This document shows, one piece after another, positions 1 to 9,890 of a stretch of DNA of 64,000 nt. The notes below the pieces were generated by a model that did no database searches, was not told where the DNA came from, and saw only the letters and a program-made list of their open reading frames with translations. The stretch spans positions 62,001 through 126,000 of the forward strand of contig CAMQYS010000001.1 of NCBI GenBank assembly GCA_947039395.1, read 5' to 3'. Made by a program: the position numbers and the translations under genes. Each line of letters starts with the position of its first letter. Position 1 is the stretch's first letter. Source of the stretch: an uncultured Deferribacteraceae bacterium. GTDB taxonomy: Bacteria > Chrysiogenota > Deferribacteres > Deferribacterales > Mucispirillaceae.

Positions 1-1058
1 TCAATTGCTCCTGCATTACCGACAGGATCTATAGGAATACCTTCTCCTGATATCAATTGACCACCACCACCAAATTCATATCTGATAGTCTCTGTAATAT
101 TACCTAGCAACGCTATCGCTCCACCAAATGAAGTTATTCCGCCTAAACCAGTATAATCACCTTCTGCATTAATCATGCTACCTGCTGTAAATATTATAGG
201 CTGAAAATTAGGATTATGGTTTTGAGGTGTTAAACCAGTAAATATTGTACGCTCATAACCACCTATTCTAACTCCATCATAAAGTTCTCCATTCATTGAG
301 AAAAAACCTGAAAGTTGTAATGCAGCGTGCATATTAAAATCAAGCTTTGTTAAAAAACCTACATGAAATGCATTTGTTGCTACTGAAAGATTGTTACCAT
401 CAACTACATCTCCTGCCTCATCTGTATATGGAGTTAACTTAGTATTTATATTTGCATAACTTCCAAATACTTTAAACGAAAAAAGATCATTTACTTTCAT
501 AGAATACGCAAGCTCTAATCGTGGTAGTAAAAAGTTACCTGTAACTCCAACTGTATTAGGTATATTGTAATCTGAAAATAAATCTACTAATGCAACCTGT
601 AAACCAAAAATCTCATAGAGGATCGTTGCTGAAGAATTAAATACTGTATTACCGTAACCAACTAATCGCTGATCATACATAAATACATCGTTATACATAT
701 CCGCTACTGAAGCAATCGTAAATTGTTGTCCGATTTTTAATCTACCTAATGATCCTAAAAATAACCCAGCATAAAGCTGTCTTACACCTATCTGTAATGT
801 TTCAGAATCCGTAAACCCAAACTCAGCCTTTAAAAATAATGGTCTATATCCTAAATTAAATCCGATAAATGAGTCAGGGTTCATCGTATAGTTAATCTGA
901 GTTTTACCAGGATCGTTTAAATACAATCCACCAGTGATATTCGCTTTAACAGAACCATAAATATCAAACTGGACATTCCTATTTTCGATAGGAACATTAA
1001 ATGCAAATGCATTACTAGATATAACTAGAATAATGAAAGTTATAATAATTCTTCTCAT
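1..1058 (-). CDS. Porin-like outer-membrane beta-barrel protein, 3' end beyond the window
   Basis: The reading frame is open from a start at 1058 to the left edge (about 352 residues seen), so the C-terminus is missing. It begins with a clear signal peptide (MRRIIITFIILVISSNAFA, likely cleaved before FNV). The mature part opens with a strand-like FDIYGSVKANI segment and continues with alternating hydrophobic and polar residues rich in Gly, Asn and aromatics, as in outer-membrane barrels. A similar FxLYGSVR segment opens the neighbouring gene at 1607-2761, so the two are probably distant relatives. An AGGAGATACA-like ribosome site lies before the start. The substrate is unknown; it could be a general porin or a structural barrel. 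Confidence 0.75.
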   Translation of the reverse strand, partial: MRRIIITFIILVISSNAFAFNVPIENRNVQFDIYGSVKANITGGLYLNDPGKTQINYTMNPDSFIGFNLGYRPLFLKAEFGFTDSETLQIGVRQLYAGLFLGSLGRLKIGQQFTIASVADMYNDVFMYDQRLVGYGNTVFNSSATILYEIFGLQVALVDLFSDYNIPNTVGVTGNFLLPRLELAYSMKVNDLFSFKVFGSYANINTKLTPYTDEAGDVVDGNNLSVATNAFHVGFLTKLDFNMHAALQLSGFFSMNGELYDGVRIGGYERTIFTGLTPQNHNPNFQPIIFTAGSMINAEGDYTGLGGITSFGGAIALLGNITETIRYEFGGGGQLISGEGIPIDPVGNAGAI

Positions 1059-1606
1059 TGTATCTCCTCGATAACAATTAGGTATTGAATACAAAACAAA
1101 AGCATAATCAATAAAAGTAGTCAGCTTACCTAAAGGTAACACTAATAACATGTTCTGTTTATATAAAATCGGATAATTAATCAACAACTTAAGTATTTTA
1201 GATATGATTGTATAAAATATATATATAATGCTTAATATTATCATTAAAATCGTAAAGTTAAATATAGTATACTATAATTCATTGATCGTAATAGTACAAC
1301 TAAAAGTAAAATATATGTGCATATAAGTTATTATCTCAAACTCTACTTAAAATAATAGTAAATATTAATATCAATCATAAAATTAAAATATCATAAAAGT
1401 ACTATAGACTAAAAATATTTTAAGATTATAGAGTTGAGTTGATGAGCTTGCACTATTATACAATAAAGTTAGTTAAACAGATGCTATCAGTTTAAAAAAA
1501 TATTGTAATATATCTCAATAAAATCTTATTCATAACATTAAAAAGACAGGCTCAAATTAATAAGCCTGCCTTTATATTATATTTAATAATTTTAAATATT
1601 TTTAAA
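1059..1606. other. Intergenic region between two porin-like genes
   Basis: About 550 bases of very AT-rich sequence with stops in all frames. Apart from the hairpin at 1540-1570, which fits the end of the 1607-2761 transcript, I see no gene, RNA or convincing repeat. It should also hold the promoter of the gene ending at the left edge, but no single promoter stands out. Confidence 0.6.
1540..1570 (-). terminator. Intrinsic terminator of the porin-like gene
   Basis: On the minus strand GGCAGGCT and AGCCTGTC form an 8-bp stem (one G-U pair) around an AT-rich loop, followed by a short T run. It lies 36 bases past the stop of the gene at 1607-2761, in the right orientation. Confidence 0.85.
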
Positions 1607-2761
1607 TTAGAAATTAATTCTCAACTGTGTACCAGCTATAAAAGTAGCTTCAGTAAATGGATTTTCCTCATTAGCACTATCAATAACATAGTAACCAACT
1701 GTTGGAATTAACATAAAGTATTCATTTATGTTATATCTAAAAGCTAAATAAGCAGAGTAAGAGTTCAATGAACCAGTCGAGTCAAATGCTGCACTGTCTT
1801 TAGCAAATGTAGATTGATAACCACCACCAATAGTAACATCTAAACTATCCATAATTTTATACCCAATAGATAAAGCTGCACCCCAAGTATTTATATCATT
1901 ATATCCATCCCATTTACCATCTTTATCATACTGTGGTGAATTTTTATTAGGAAGAGAAGCGCTACCCCATCTAATTGCACCAATAAAGTCACCGTTTAAT
2001 GCATAAAAAGCTGAAAGAACAGTTGTAACACCAACAACTTCATAACTTAAAACAAACCCTGCTGATGCAGATTGTATCCACTCTCTTTCCAAAGCATTTT
2101 GTCCTCTTTCAGTCCCAACAGTTATACCTGAGTAGAAAGCAAAAATATTACCAGTAAGTTTACCAAAATCTAAACTATATGATAATTCAATAGCAGGCAT
2201 AACTTCATCTTCGACTGCAAAACCATCACCACTAAGAGCAAACTTATTTTTATCAGCATCTTTAAGTGCTATAAAAGATAGATGAACATTCTTCATAGAT
2301 AACCTAAGCATATTCTGACGACCAACACCCATTGTACCGTATCCTTTCATACCATCATCAGAATCAAATACATTATCGTACCATAAATACGTTTCAGAAG
2401 TTGAGTTAGTACGTCCAACTAAAACTTCTAAACCGTTATTAAATTTGTAACCTACATATAATTGACGAAATACACCAGCATCTGCATTATCATCAGCAGT
2501 AAACCTAAATTCTGCTTTACTGAAAAAATTACCAATAGAAAAATCTAAACCTAATCTTGAATTACCTTGCATATTATATACAAGATCATTAGATCCAGGA
2601 GATTGCGTAGATCCATTAGTGTTAACATTTTGGTATAAACCAAGTAAACGAACAGAACCGTAAAGACTAAACTTCTTATTTCCATCATCAACTAAAGTAA
2701 CCGCTGAATATGATGGTACTGTAAAAGCAAGAACGAACAGAATTGCAAAAATTTTCTTCAT
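1607..2761 (-). CDS. Porin-like outer-membrane protein
   Basis: 384 residues with a signal peptide (MKKIFAILFVLAFTVPSYS, mature protein from about AVTLVDD). The mature protein starts with a KFSLYGSVRLLGLYQ strand, and contains SRLGLDFSIGNFFSKAEFRF and RQLYVGYKFNNGLEVLVGRT strands. It ends with FIAGTQLRINF, whose terminal Phe is the usual barrel-insertion signal. This is the layout of trimeric-porin-like outer-membrane proteins; substrate unknown. An AGGAG site sits 6 bases before the ATG. The gene is flanked by its own terminator at 1540-1570 and by a long upstream gap, so it is probably transcribed alone. Confidence 0.8.
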   Translation of the reverse strand: MKKIFAILFVLAFTVPSYSAVTLVDDGNKKFSLYGSVRLLGLYQNVNTNGSTQSPGSNDLVYNMQGNSRLGLDFSIGNFFSKAEFRFTADDNADAGVFRQLYVGYKFNNGLEVLVGRTNSTSETYLWYDNVFDSDDGMKGYGTMGVGRQNMLRLSMKNVHLSFIALKDADKNKFALSGDGFAVEDEVMPAIELSYSLDFGKLTGNIFAFYSGITVGTERGQNALEREWIQSASAGFVLSYEVVGVTTVLSAFYALNGDFIGAIRWGSASLPNKNSPQYDKDGKWDGYNDINTWGAALSIGYKIMDSLDVTIGGGYQSTFAKDSAAFDSTGSLNSYSAYLAFRYNINEYFMLIPTVGYYVIDSANEENPFTEATFIAGTQLRINF

Positions 2762-3168
2762 ATTATTCTCCTCAAAAAAATATAAAACACGCTAATTATA
2801 CAATATAGAACCATCATATAATTAACATTTAGAAACTTAACAAACTACTTCCTTACAGTATCTAGAATAAACACAGAACATAAACATTCGATTAATATTT
2901 TCTGGAGGTGTAAATTCTAAGATTTCAAACTACAGTATCAAAATAATGTTATACTTACATTAAACATTAGTGTTAAATATGTAAATACAATACAACATTT
3001 CTACTAATTTGAAAAGAGTATATTTTAAAAATTGAATAATAATTTAAATTTTACTACTATTAATTACAGAATTCTTAACAATATAATATTAACTCACTCT
3101 ATATAAACAGTAAATTTATCTTAACTCGTACTATAAATCTGTATAGTAGAAAGAGTTACAATTTAATA

Positions 3169-3360
3169 TCAAATATGATTTATAGAATATATAAGTGTTA
3201 TAAAAACAGAGTAAAGGTTTGATAATATACCTGTTGAAAACTGATAGTTATAAGTAGCTGGGTTTGTACAACCAACATAACCTTTTAAACTATTATCGAA
3301 CTGATAACCGATATAATGGTAATCAATCACATCTGTATCTAGATTAGTTACTATTAAAAT
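3169..3360 (-). pseudogene. Possible remnant of a protein-coding gene
   Basis: One minus-strand frame is open for about 63 codons without a usual start codon and is bounded upstream by TAG and TGA. Its translation has a protein-like composition (for example VIDYHYIGYQFDNSLKGYVG, then CTNPATYNYQF), with Cys, Gly and Tyr codons unlike the A/T-run background around it. I do not recognise the family. It could be a truncated gene end or a chance open frame. Confidence 0.3.
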
Positions 3361-3520
3361 GTATCACTATGTTAAAGTTGAGTTTATTGTAAAATAGATT
3401 ATAAATTAATGATATGTGATATTTGAAAAATAACTTTGTGACGATCTATAAATCACTATATTTTAAGTATTAATTATGATAATCGTTTTTTATTAAATAA
3501 TATAAAACTATATTCTAGTT

Positions 3521-3574
3521 TGATACTTGATACTTGATACTTGATACTTGATACTTGATACTTGATACTTGATA
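3521..3574. repeat. Heptanucleotide tandem repeat, TGATACT x 7 plus 5 bases
   Basis: Seven perfect copies of TGATACT follow one another, then a partial copy TGATA. The array ends 3 bases short of the stop codon of the minus-strand gene at 3578-5194, so it lies in that gene's 3' untranslated region. Because 7 is not a multiple of 3, copy-number change inside a gene would shift the frame; here it is outside. Confidence 0.95.
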
Positions 3575-3577
3575 TTA

Positions 3578-5194
3578 TTACCTTAACTTAAATAAGTCAA
3601 CAATAGTCGTATTACCTGTTTTATATCTTTCAGCACTTATATTGTTGATAGATAAAATATATCGTTCTGAATTAATATTGACTATATCTAGCTCGGTGAT
3701 AACTGGTTGATCTATATCAACTCTAACAAATTCATTAACCGAACTACCTGTTATTGAGTAAAGTCCTAAACTAGATTTTGCAAATATATTTAAGCCTTTG
3801 ATATCGCTACCAACAGTAATATTTTTTAACAGTAGAAACCTTGTTGGATACACCTCAATAATACGTTGATATATCGGAACTGCAATTTTTCTTCTGTCTA
3901 CTATATACTCTTCGTGTCCAGCTTCATTCCTATTGCTACCTGTTACGATCTCTTTACTATAGTAGATATACCTATTATTATCTCCAAAAAAATCAGTTGT
4001 TGTAGCTTGTAATAAGCCTGTATCATCACGAGTAGTTATCATTCCTGCTTTATCTATTGATATCAACTTCTGATACTCCTCACCATAATTAGATACCCCA
4101 AAACCAAAAACTGGTAAACCAACTGAACCATCAATTTTTCTATCTATTGTGTATAAACCATCAATTATAGTAAACGTATACGCTTCGCCTACAAACTCTA
4201 ACGCACTATACTGCTGTGCAATAAGAACTTTTTGATTATTTGAATAAAATGTTCTAAAAAGATACGGTAAACGTGATTGAACTCTATGATATTTTTCTCC
4301 GTCATACTTATATATCTGCGATGCAATAGAAACTTCTTCATTCTTAATACCAGTAATGTTTGTTACTATCAACTCATATACAGAATCGTTATCTATATCG
4401 ACTAACTCAACGTTTAAAATATCATCAAGTTGAGATGTGATATCTTGAAACTTAACAAATGTATAGTTATCTGTTGCTGAATATAATCTAATTGAGTCTC
4501 TACTTGCTAATGCAATAATTACTCTATTATTTTCGTATCCGATGATACCTACTGCACCTGATTCAACTTCGCCATCAACGTTAAAAGATACCGATCTATT
4601 ATCAAGCAACTCTCCAATAGACATTGAAATAACCTCTATTGATGAATTAAGTATCTGATTATCTTTAAATGAAAAAATACAGTTAGCTAGATTATCAGTG
4701 CTATCATTACCACTTCCATTACAAGATATTTTATAGTCAGAGTTTTCAACTACATTATATAATGGATTGATAATAAACTCGGACTTGATCTCTGTTGCAT
4801 CTATAGTTGAAATATTATCAAATAGAAATGATACTTTAATAGGTTTTGAAATCTCAATACTATCACCTAATTTAACATTGCTGTTATTAGCCTTAAGCAT
4901 ATCTGATTTAGTGGCTGTAGCTGATCCTATGCTTGTTTTCTGCTTACTAACAAATTTACCCGTTATAGGGTGCATAATATCTTCGCCGTAACGAAAAACA
5001 TTAAACATCATTCCAGTATAGATCTTCTGATTGGAAGATACTTTTATATTATTATTAGTAGTTGAAAGTATATCAAACTTATAATCTAATGCCCACTTGG
5101 TAACTTTATTCATTAACTCTCTGCTATCTGCAACTGCAAAACTTGAGTATAAAGATAAAAATAACACCACAAACCAACTAAGTAATAATCTCAT
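3578..5194 (-). CDS. Secreted protein with FlgT-C-like and FG-GAP-like parts
   Basis: 538 residues with a signal peptide (MRLLLSWFVVLFLSLYSSFAVA). Residues about 55-115 (IYTGMMFNVFRYGEDIMHPITGKFVS) have the pattern seen in the C-terminal domain of FlgT-like proteins. Residues about 215-330 contain a calcium-loop-like DVELVDIDNDSVYELIVTNI typical of FG-GAP/VCBS beta-propeller repeats. A periplasmic or surface role is inferred; the exact function is unknown. It starts 44 bases after the hslU stop on the same strand and may be read from the hslVU transcript. A 7-bp tandem repeat abuts its stop codon. Confidence 0.6.
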   Translation of the reverse strand: MRLLLSWFVVLFLSLYSSFAVADSRELMNKVTKWALDYKFDILSTTNNNIKVSSNQKIYTGMMFNVFRYGEDIMHPITGKFVSKQKTSIGSATATKSDMLKANNSNVKLGDSIEISKPIKVSFLFDNISTIDATEIKSEFIINPLYNVVENSDYKISCNGSGNDSTDNLANCIFSFKDNQILNSSIEVISMSIGELLDNRSVSFNVDGEVESGAVGIIGYENNRVIIALASRDSIRLYSATDNYTFVKFQDITSQLDDILNVELVDIDNDSVYELIVTNITGIKNEEVSIASQIYKYDGEKYHRVQSRLPYLFRTFYSNNQKVLIAQQYSALEFVGEAYTFTIIDGLYTIDRKIDGSVGLPVFGFGVSNYGEEYQKLISIDKAGMITTRDDTGLLQATTTDFFGDNNRYIYYSKEIVTGSNRNEAGHEEYIVDRRKIAVPIYQRIIEVYPTRFLLLKNITVGSDIKGLNIFAKSSLGLYSITGSSVNEFVRVDIDQPVITELDIVNINSERYILSINNISAERYKTGNTTIVDLFKLR

Positions 5195-5238
5195 GTATTA
5201 ACCAACTTTTAATATATTAACCTGATATCTAATGTAAA

Positions 5239-6585
5239 TTAAAGAATATATTTAGCTAAGTCTTGGTTTGCAACAATAGAACTTAGATGTGATTTAACAT
5301 ATTCGTCGTTTATATCTACCTCTCCTTTAATCTCCTCAGGAGCATCAAATGCTATATCCTCTAAAAGCTTCTCCATTATAGTATGAAGTCTTCTTGCGCC
5401 GATATTTTCATTCGTTGAATTAACATTAAATGCAAATTCTGCTATCGACTCTATACCATCTTTAGTATAGTTTATATTCACATTATCTGCTTTCAATAAT
5501 GCAGTGTACTGTTTAGTCAACGCATTTTGAGGCTCACTTAATATACGTACAAAATCTTCTCTTGTTAAAGATTCAAGTTCAACTCGTATAGGAAATCTAC
5601 CTTGCAATTCAGGGATAAGATCAGATGGTTTAGCCATTGAAAATGCTCCTGCTGCGATAAATAGAATATGATCTGTTTTAACCATACCGTATTTTGTCAT
5701 AACCGTTGACCCTTCAACTATCGGTAAAAGATCACGCTGTACGCCCTCTCTTGATACATCTGTTCCTCTACCTGATGATGAGTCTCTTGTACAAATTTTA
5801 TCTATCTCATCAAGAAAAACTATACCAGACTGTTCAACACGCTTTAATGCAGCAAGTTTAACATCGTCCATATCTATCAACCTTGCAACCTCTTGAGATT
5901 CTAAAATTAATCTCGCTTCAGATAATTTCATCTTTCTTTTCTTCTTCTTAGATGGAAAGATATTCTTCATCATATCTTGTAAATCCATACCCATATCTTG
6001 CATTCCAACATTTGTTAAAACTTCAACATGAGGGGTTGGATCATCAACATCTATCTCTATCATTCTATCTTCTAGTTTGCCATCAGCAAGCATTTTACGA
6101 AATTTTTCACGTGTTTCTGTATCTGATGAAGCGTTACTATCAGTAGCTGTGTTCCCTGCTTGATTGATAGGAGGAATAAGAATATCTAATAATCTCTCAA
6201 CAACTAACAATTTAGCTTTCTCAAGATGTAACTCTTTAACTTCTGCTCTTACCATATTTACAGATATCTCTACAAGATCACGAATCATAGATTCCACATC
6301 TCTACCAACATATCCTACCTCTGTAAATTTTGATGCCTCTATTTTTATAAACGGTGATCCGGTTAATTTTGCTAACCTTCTTGCGATCTCTGTTTTACCA
6401 ACCCCTGTTGCACCTATCATTATTATATTTTTAGGAGTTATCTCATCTTGAAGCTCTAAGGGTAGTTGAAGACGACGCCATCTATTACGCAACGCAACAG
6501 CTACCGCCTTCTTAGCCGATCCTTGACCTACTATATACTTATCTAACTCTTTTACTATCTCTTTGGGTGTTAAATCATAATTCAT
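5239..6585 (-). CDS. hslU: HslU, ATPase subunit of the HslVU protease
   Basis: The AAA+ unfoldase that feeds substrates into the HslV peptidase in the cytoplasm. It begins with the family signature [21 protein letters not shown], has Walker A GATGVGKT and Walker [11 protein letters not shown], an intermediate (I) domain with a Lys-rich patch at about residues 210-220, and the C-terminal [19 protein letters not shown] segment. An in-frame ATG 24 bases further upstream exists (6609), but the start at 6585 matches the family N-terminus and has an AAAGG site in front. The usual C-terminal tail that docks into HslV is present as DLAKYIL. It follows hslV by about 100 bases. Confidence 0.97.
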   Translation of the reverse strand: MNYDLTPKEIVKELDKYIVGQGSAKKAVAVALRNRWRRLQLPLELQDEITPKNIIMIGATGVGKTEIARRLAKLTGSPFIKIEASKFTEVGYVGRDVESMIRDLVEISVNMVRAEVKELHLEKAKLLVVERLLDILIPPINQAGNTATDSNASSDTETREKFRKMLADGKLEDRMIEIDVDDPTPHVEVLTNVGMQDMGMDLQDMMKNIFPSKKKKRKMKLSEARLILESQEVARLIDMDDVKLAALKRVEQSGIVFLDEIDKICTRDSSSGRGTDVSREGVQRDLLPIVEGSTVMTKYGMVKTDHILFIAAGAFSMAKPSDLIPELQGRFPIRVELESLTREDFVRILSEPQNALTKQYTALLKADNVNINYTKDGIESIAEFAFNVNSTNENIGARRLHTIMEKLLEDIAFDAPEEIKGEVDINDEYVKSHLSSIVANQDLAKYIL

Positions 6586-6689
6586 TAAACTACCAACCTT
6601 TTCTCTCATTAATTAAACATTACAACGCTTCAACCGTTTTAAATCTCTATAAAGCTGTAAACTTTAATAGTTTATACAACTATTAAATA

Positions 6690-7223
6690 TTACAGCTCTT
6701 CAACAGTTATATTCTGATTTGTGTATATACAGATTGCTCCTGCTATCTCTAAAGATTTTACAGCAATCTCTTTAGCAGATAGTTCAGTGTTTTGTGCAAG
6801 CGCTCTAGCTGCTGCTAATGCATACGCACCACCTGATCCTATTGCAGTTATACCATCTGTTGACTCTATCACATCGCCTGTACCAGATAAAAGATACATA
6901 TCTTTCTTATCTGCTACAACCATCATCGCCTCTAATCTTCTTAAATATCTATCAGATCTCCAATCTTTAGCAAGTTCTACTGCTGCACGTGCTAATTGAT
7001 TAGAATGAGATTTTAACTTTCCTTCAAAACGTTCCATTAAAGTAAATGCGTCCGCAGCTGATCCTGCAAATCCACATAATACTGTTCCATCGCCCAACTT
7101 ACGCACCTTACGTGCATTATCTTTCATCACCATACTGCCTAATGTTACCTGTCCATCTGACGCTAACACTATACCGCCTCTAATATTTACTGCGACAACG
7201 GTAGTTGCATGAATATTTTCCAT
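6690..7223 (-). CDS. hslV: HslV, peptidase subunit of the HslVU protease
   Basis: 177-residue proteasome-beta-like threonine peptidase. The mature enzyme should begin at Thr7 in [11 protein letters not shown], so a six-residue leader MENIHA would be removed. Family blocks [36 protein letters not shown] and [16 protein letters not shown] are intact. It is transcribed just before hslU, with which it forms the double-ring complex. An AGGAAT-type ribosome site precedes the ATG. Confidence 0.97.
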   Translation of the reverse strand: MENIHATTVVAVNIRGGIVLASDGQVTLGSMVMKDNARKVRKLGDGTVLCGFAGSAADAFTLMERFEGKLKSHSNQLARAAVELAKDWRSDRYLRRLEAMMVVADKKDMYLLSGTGDVIESTDGITAIGSGGAYALAAARALAQNTELSAKEIAVKSLEIAGAICIYTNQNITVEEL

Positions 7224-7324
7224 AATATATTCCTCTAAATTCTTAACTAGAACATTTATACTTTTAAACTAGCACACCTACAAATACTTAACCGTAGCAT
7301 AATAGCACGTAAAACCATTATAGA

Positions 7325-9220
7325 CTATTCTAAATTTCCAGCCATTAATTTTGACATATATTTTGTAAAATTAGAAGGATCAATAGGTTTATCTCCCTCA
7401 AGGATTAACGCTTGATCATACAGTAATAATGTATACTCTTTTAAAATCTGTGATGTTTTGTCTTTCTCAAAAATAGCTTTCATCAATATAAATAGATCGT
7501 GATTAGGATTGATCTCCATAACTCGCTTACTAACAGGAATTTTCTCTCCCATAGCTTTCATCATCTGCTCTAAATATGGATCCATAGCCTGTTCGCCTGT
7601 AACTAAACATACAGCAGAATCTTTTAATCTACTCGATAATCTCACATCAGCGATATTATCTTTAAGCTCTTCCTTAATAAAATCTGTTAAAGCTGAAAAC
7701 TCTTTCTTCTTCTCTTCTTTATCTTCCTTATTATCATCAAGCTCAATATCACCTTTAACAACCGATTTAAACTTCTTACCTTTATACTCACCCATTGAAG
7801 AGATTACAATATCATCTATATCATCTGTCATTATAAGAACTTCAATATCTTTATCTCTAAAACCCTCTAAATACGGTGATGATATAGCTTCATTGTAACT
7901 TTTTGCAACGATATAGTATATATCCTCTTGCTCTGCTTTCATTCTCATTAGATAATCTTGAACTGTCGTATATGCACCGCTTTCCATATTAGTTGATGCA
8001 AATAGTAATAGATCTGTTATCTGCTCTCTTCTTTCTATATCGTAATGAAGCCCCTCTTTTAAAACTCTTGAAAATTCTTTATAAAATTTTAGATATTTTG
8101 TATCGTACTCACTCTCTTTAATACTTTTTAAATCATCTAAAACTTTCTTTGTTATATTCTTTCTTATAACTTCAATCTGCTTATTGTTCTGTAATATCTC
8201 TCGTGAAATATTAAGAGGTAGATCATCTGACTCTACAACACCTTTAACAAATCTTAAATATGGAGGAATAAGATCTTCACAATGCTCCATAATCTGAACT
8301 CGCTTAACATATAACATAGGTCCTGATTTATACTCTTTATATATAATATCCATAGGGCTTTTCTCTGGGATATATAATAATACTGAAAATTCGTAATTTC
8401 CTTCTGCTTTATAATGCACTCTTGATATAGGTGTTGAATAATCATGCGTTATATGTTTATAAAAATCGTTATACTCTTCATCAGTAATAGAATTTTTATC
8501 TTTTAACCAAATAGCTTTCTGAGAATTTAAAACCTCTTCAACGATTTCAACCTCTTCTGTCATCTTACCTTCAGTATCCATCTTCTTACGTTCAACATCC
8601 ATTACAATTTTATGTTCAATATAATCAGAGTATTTAGTAACAAGCTCTTTTAATGTCCACTCTTCAAGATACTTCATATCCTCATCTTTTAATGATAAGA
8701 TAACATCTGTTCCACGACACTCTTTTTCAGCCTTATCAATATTAAACTTACCATCAGCTTTTGAAGACCACTTAACACCCTCTTTCTCTAAAGCTTTACG
8801 TGTTAAAACTTCAACATTGCTAGATACCATAAACGCTGAATAAAAACCTACTCCAAACTGTCCTATCATCTTCGCAGTATCATCTTTATTCTTATCTTCT
8901 ATCATCTTCATAAATTCTTTAGTACCTGATGCTGCAATCGTTCCTAAAGTGTTTATCACTTCATCATATGTCATGCCTATTCCATTATCTGAAATAGTTA
9001 AAGTCTTCTTATCTTTATCTACTATTATCTTAATTTTAAAATCTGAATCATTCTCACATTTACTAGAATCAGTTAAAGACTCATAACGTAATTTATCAAT
9101 AGCATCTGAAGAGTTTGATATTAACTCCCTTAAAAAAATATCCTTGTTAGAATATAAAGAATGAATAACAATATCTAATAATTTAGATACCTCTGTTTTA
9201 AACTGCATGCTCTTTGCCAT
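7325..9220 (-). CDS. htpG: HtpG, Hsp90-family chaperone
   Basis: 631 residues, the usual length. The N-terminal GHKL ATPase domain shows NSSDAIDKLRYESL, DNGIGM and GQFGVGFYSAF; the middle domain has LPLNISREILQNN; a charged linker (DDNKEDKEEKKKEF) precedes the C-terminal dimerisation domain, which has MDPYLEQMMKAMG. The gene has its own sigma70-type promoter and a CIRCE operator upstream, so it should be repressed by HrcA and induced by heat or misfolded protein. Transcription could continue into hslVU, which lie about 100 bases downstream. Confidence 0.98.
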   Translation of the reverse strand: MAKSMQFKTEVSKLLDIVIHSLYSNKDIFLRELISNSSDAIDKLRYESLTDSSKCENDSDFKIKIIVDKDKKTLTISDNGIGMTYDEVINTLGTIAASGTKEFMKMIEDKNKDDTAKMIGQFGVGFYSAFMVSSNVEVLTRKALEKEGVKWSSKADGKFNIDKAEKECRGTDVILSLKDEDMKYLEEWTLKELVTKYSDYIEHKIVMDVERKKMDTEGKMTEEVEIVEEVLNSQKAIWLKDKNSITDEEYNDFYKHITHDYSTPISRVHYKAEGNYEFSVLLYIPEKSPMDIIYKEYKSGPMLYVKRVQIMEHCEDLIPPYLRFVKGVVESDDLPLNISREILQNNKQIEVIRKNITKKVLDDLKSIKESEYDTKYLKFYKEFSRVLKEGLHYDIERREQITDLLLFASTNMESGAYTTVQDYLMRMKAEQEDIYYIVAKSYNEAISSPYLEGFRDKDIEVLIMTDDIDDIVISSMGEYKGKKFKSVVKGDIELDDNKEDKEEKKKEFSALTDFIKEELKDNIADVRLSSRLKDSAVCLVTGEQAMDPYLEQMMKAMGEKIPVSKRVMEINPNHDLFILMKAIFEKDKTSQILKEYTLLLYDQALILEGDKPIDPSNFTKYMSKLMAGNLE

Positions 9221-9298
9221 AAAAAAAATACCCCTAATTTACTTATTTATATTATTTGATGATTTTTAAATTATCATAAACTACTACATAAAAATCTG

Positions 9299-9325
9299 TT
9301 AGCACTCACTATATGAGAGTGCTAA
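9299..9325 (-). promoter_or_regulatory. CIRCE element (HrcA operator) of htpG
   Basis: TTAGCACTC, nine bases, then GAGTGCTAA: a perfect match to the inverted repeat bound by the heat-shock repressor HrcA. It starts 79 bases before the htpG start and 5 bases after the predicted -10 box, so it would lie over the transcription start. Confidence 0.95.
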
Positions 9326-9329
9326 AAAT

Positions 9330-9358
9330 AATTTAATATCTCTTGCAACAATTGTCAA
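9330..9358 (-). promoter_or_regulatory. Predicted htpG promoter
   Basis: On the minus strand a perfect -35 box TTGACA (9353-9358) and TAAATT (9330-9335, 4 of 6 to the -10 consensus) are separated by 17 bases and followed at once by the CIRCE repeat. Confidence 0.75.
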
Positions 9359-9616
9359 GTGATGATTTTAGATAAAATAATCTTTAGAAAATATAGATAT
9401 TGCAAAATAATACTCTCTATTTGTAATATATACAGAATATATTCCATTATCCTAAACAGATAAAAGTATCGAATATTAAATATTAAACCGAAAAGTAATA
9501 TACCATTAATTACAATCTATAATAATCGCATTATAAATTATATAATTGATTTATAATAAAAATAAATATAGAATACAGGTGTATATTTATATAAAAATAA
9601 TAGTAAAGGTGTAGTA

Positions 9617-9715
9617 ATGGGGGAAAAACTAATTTTTATAACTATTCTAACATTACTTACTTTTTCTAATGCTATTGCAAGATCAAGTTCAGATGGAGCA
9701 AGCTACAGCACTTAA
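9617..9715 (+). CDS. Possible 32-residue secreted peptide
   Basis: ATG preceded by AAAGGTG at a suitable distance. The first 21 residues (MGEKLIFITILTLLTFSNAIA) read as a signal peptide, leaving an 11-residue mature tail RSSSDGASYST. The frame stays open for another 14 codons after the stop (SNTDRDENKNVKP). It may be a genuine micropeptide or the front of a longer gene with a nonsense mutation. Confidence 0.35.
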   Translation: MGEKLIFITILTLLTFSNAIARSSSDGASYST

Positions 9716-9890
9716 AGTAATACTGATAGAGATGAAAATAAAAACGTTAAACCGTAGATGTTTTCAGATAACGATTAAAAAATATTCAAGTAGTAAGTGA
9801 ATATTTACAGTAACATTAATATATATATATTACTAAAATAGAGTATAATCTAATTTTGGTTTTCTAGTATAATTACAAAAGGAGACTCTC

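Larger units (their letters stand above)
2762..3577. other. Long AT-rich intergenic region
   Basis: About 815 bases with no intact gene. It holds a possible coding remnant (3169-3360) and a 7-bp tandem repeat (3521-3574), both listed separately. The promoter of the porin at 1607-2761 must lie at its left end. Confidence 0.6.

Noticed and set aside
3521-3574. CRISPR-like regular repeats
   Set aside because: The units are 7 bases and directly abut, with no spacers; it is a simple tandem repeat.
7509-7898. Plus-strand ORF within htpG
   Set aside because: It is the antisense shadow of a coding gene with strong family matches on the other strand.
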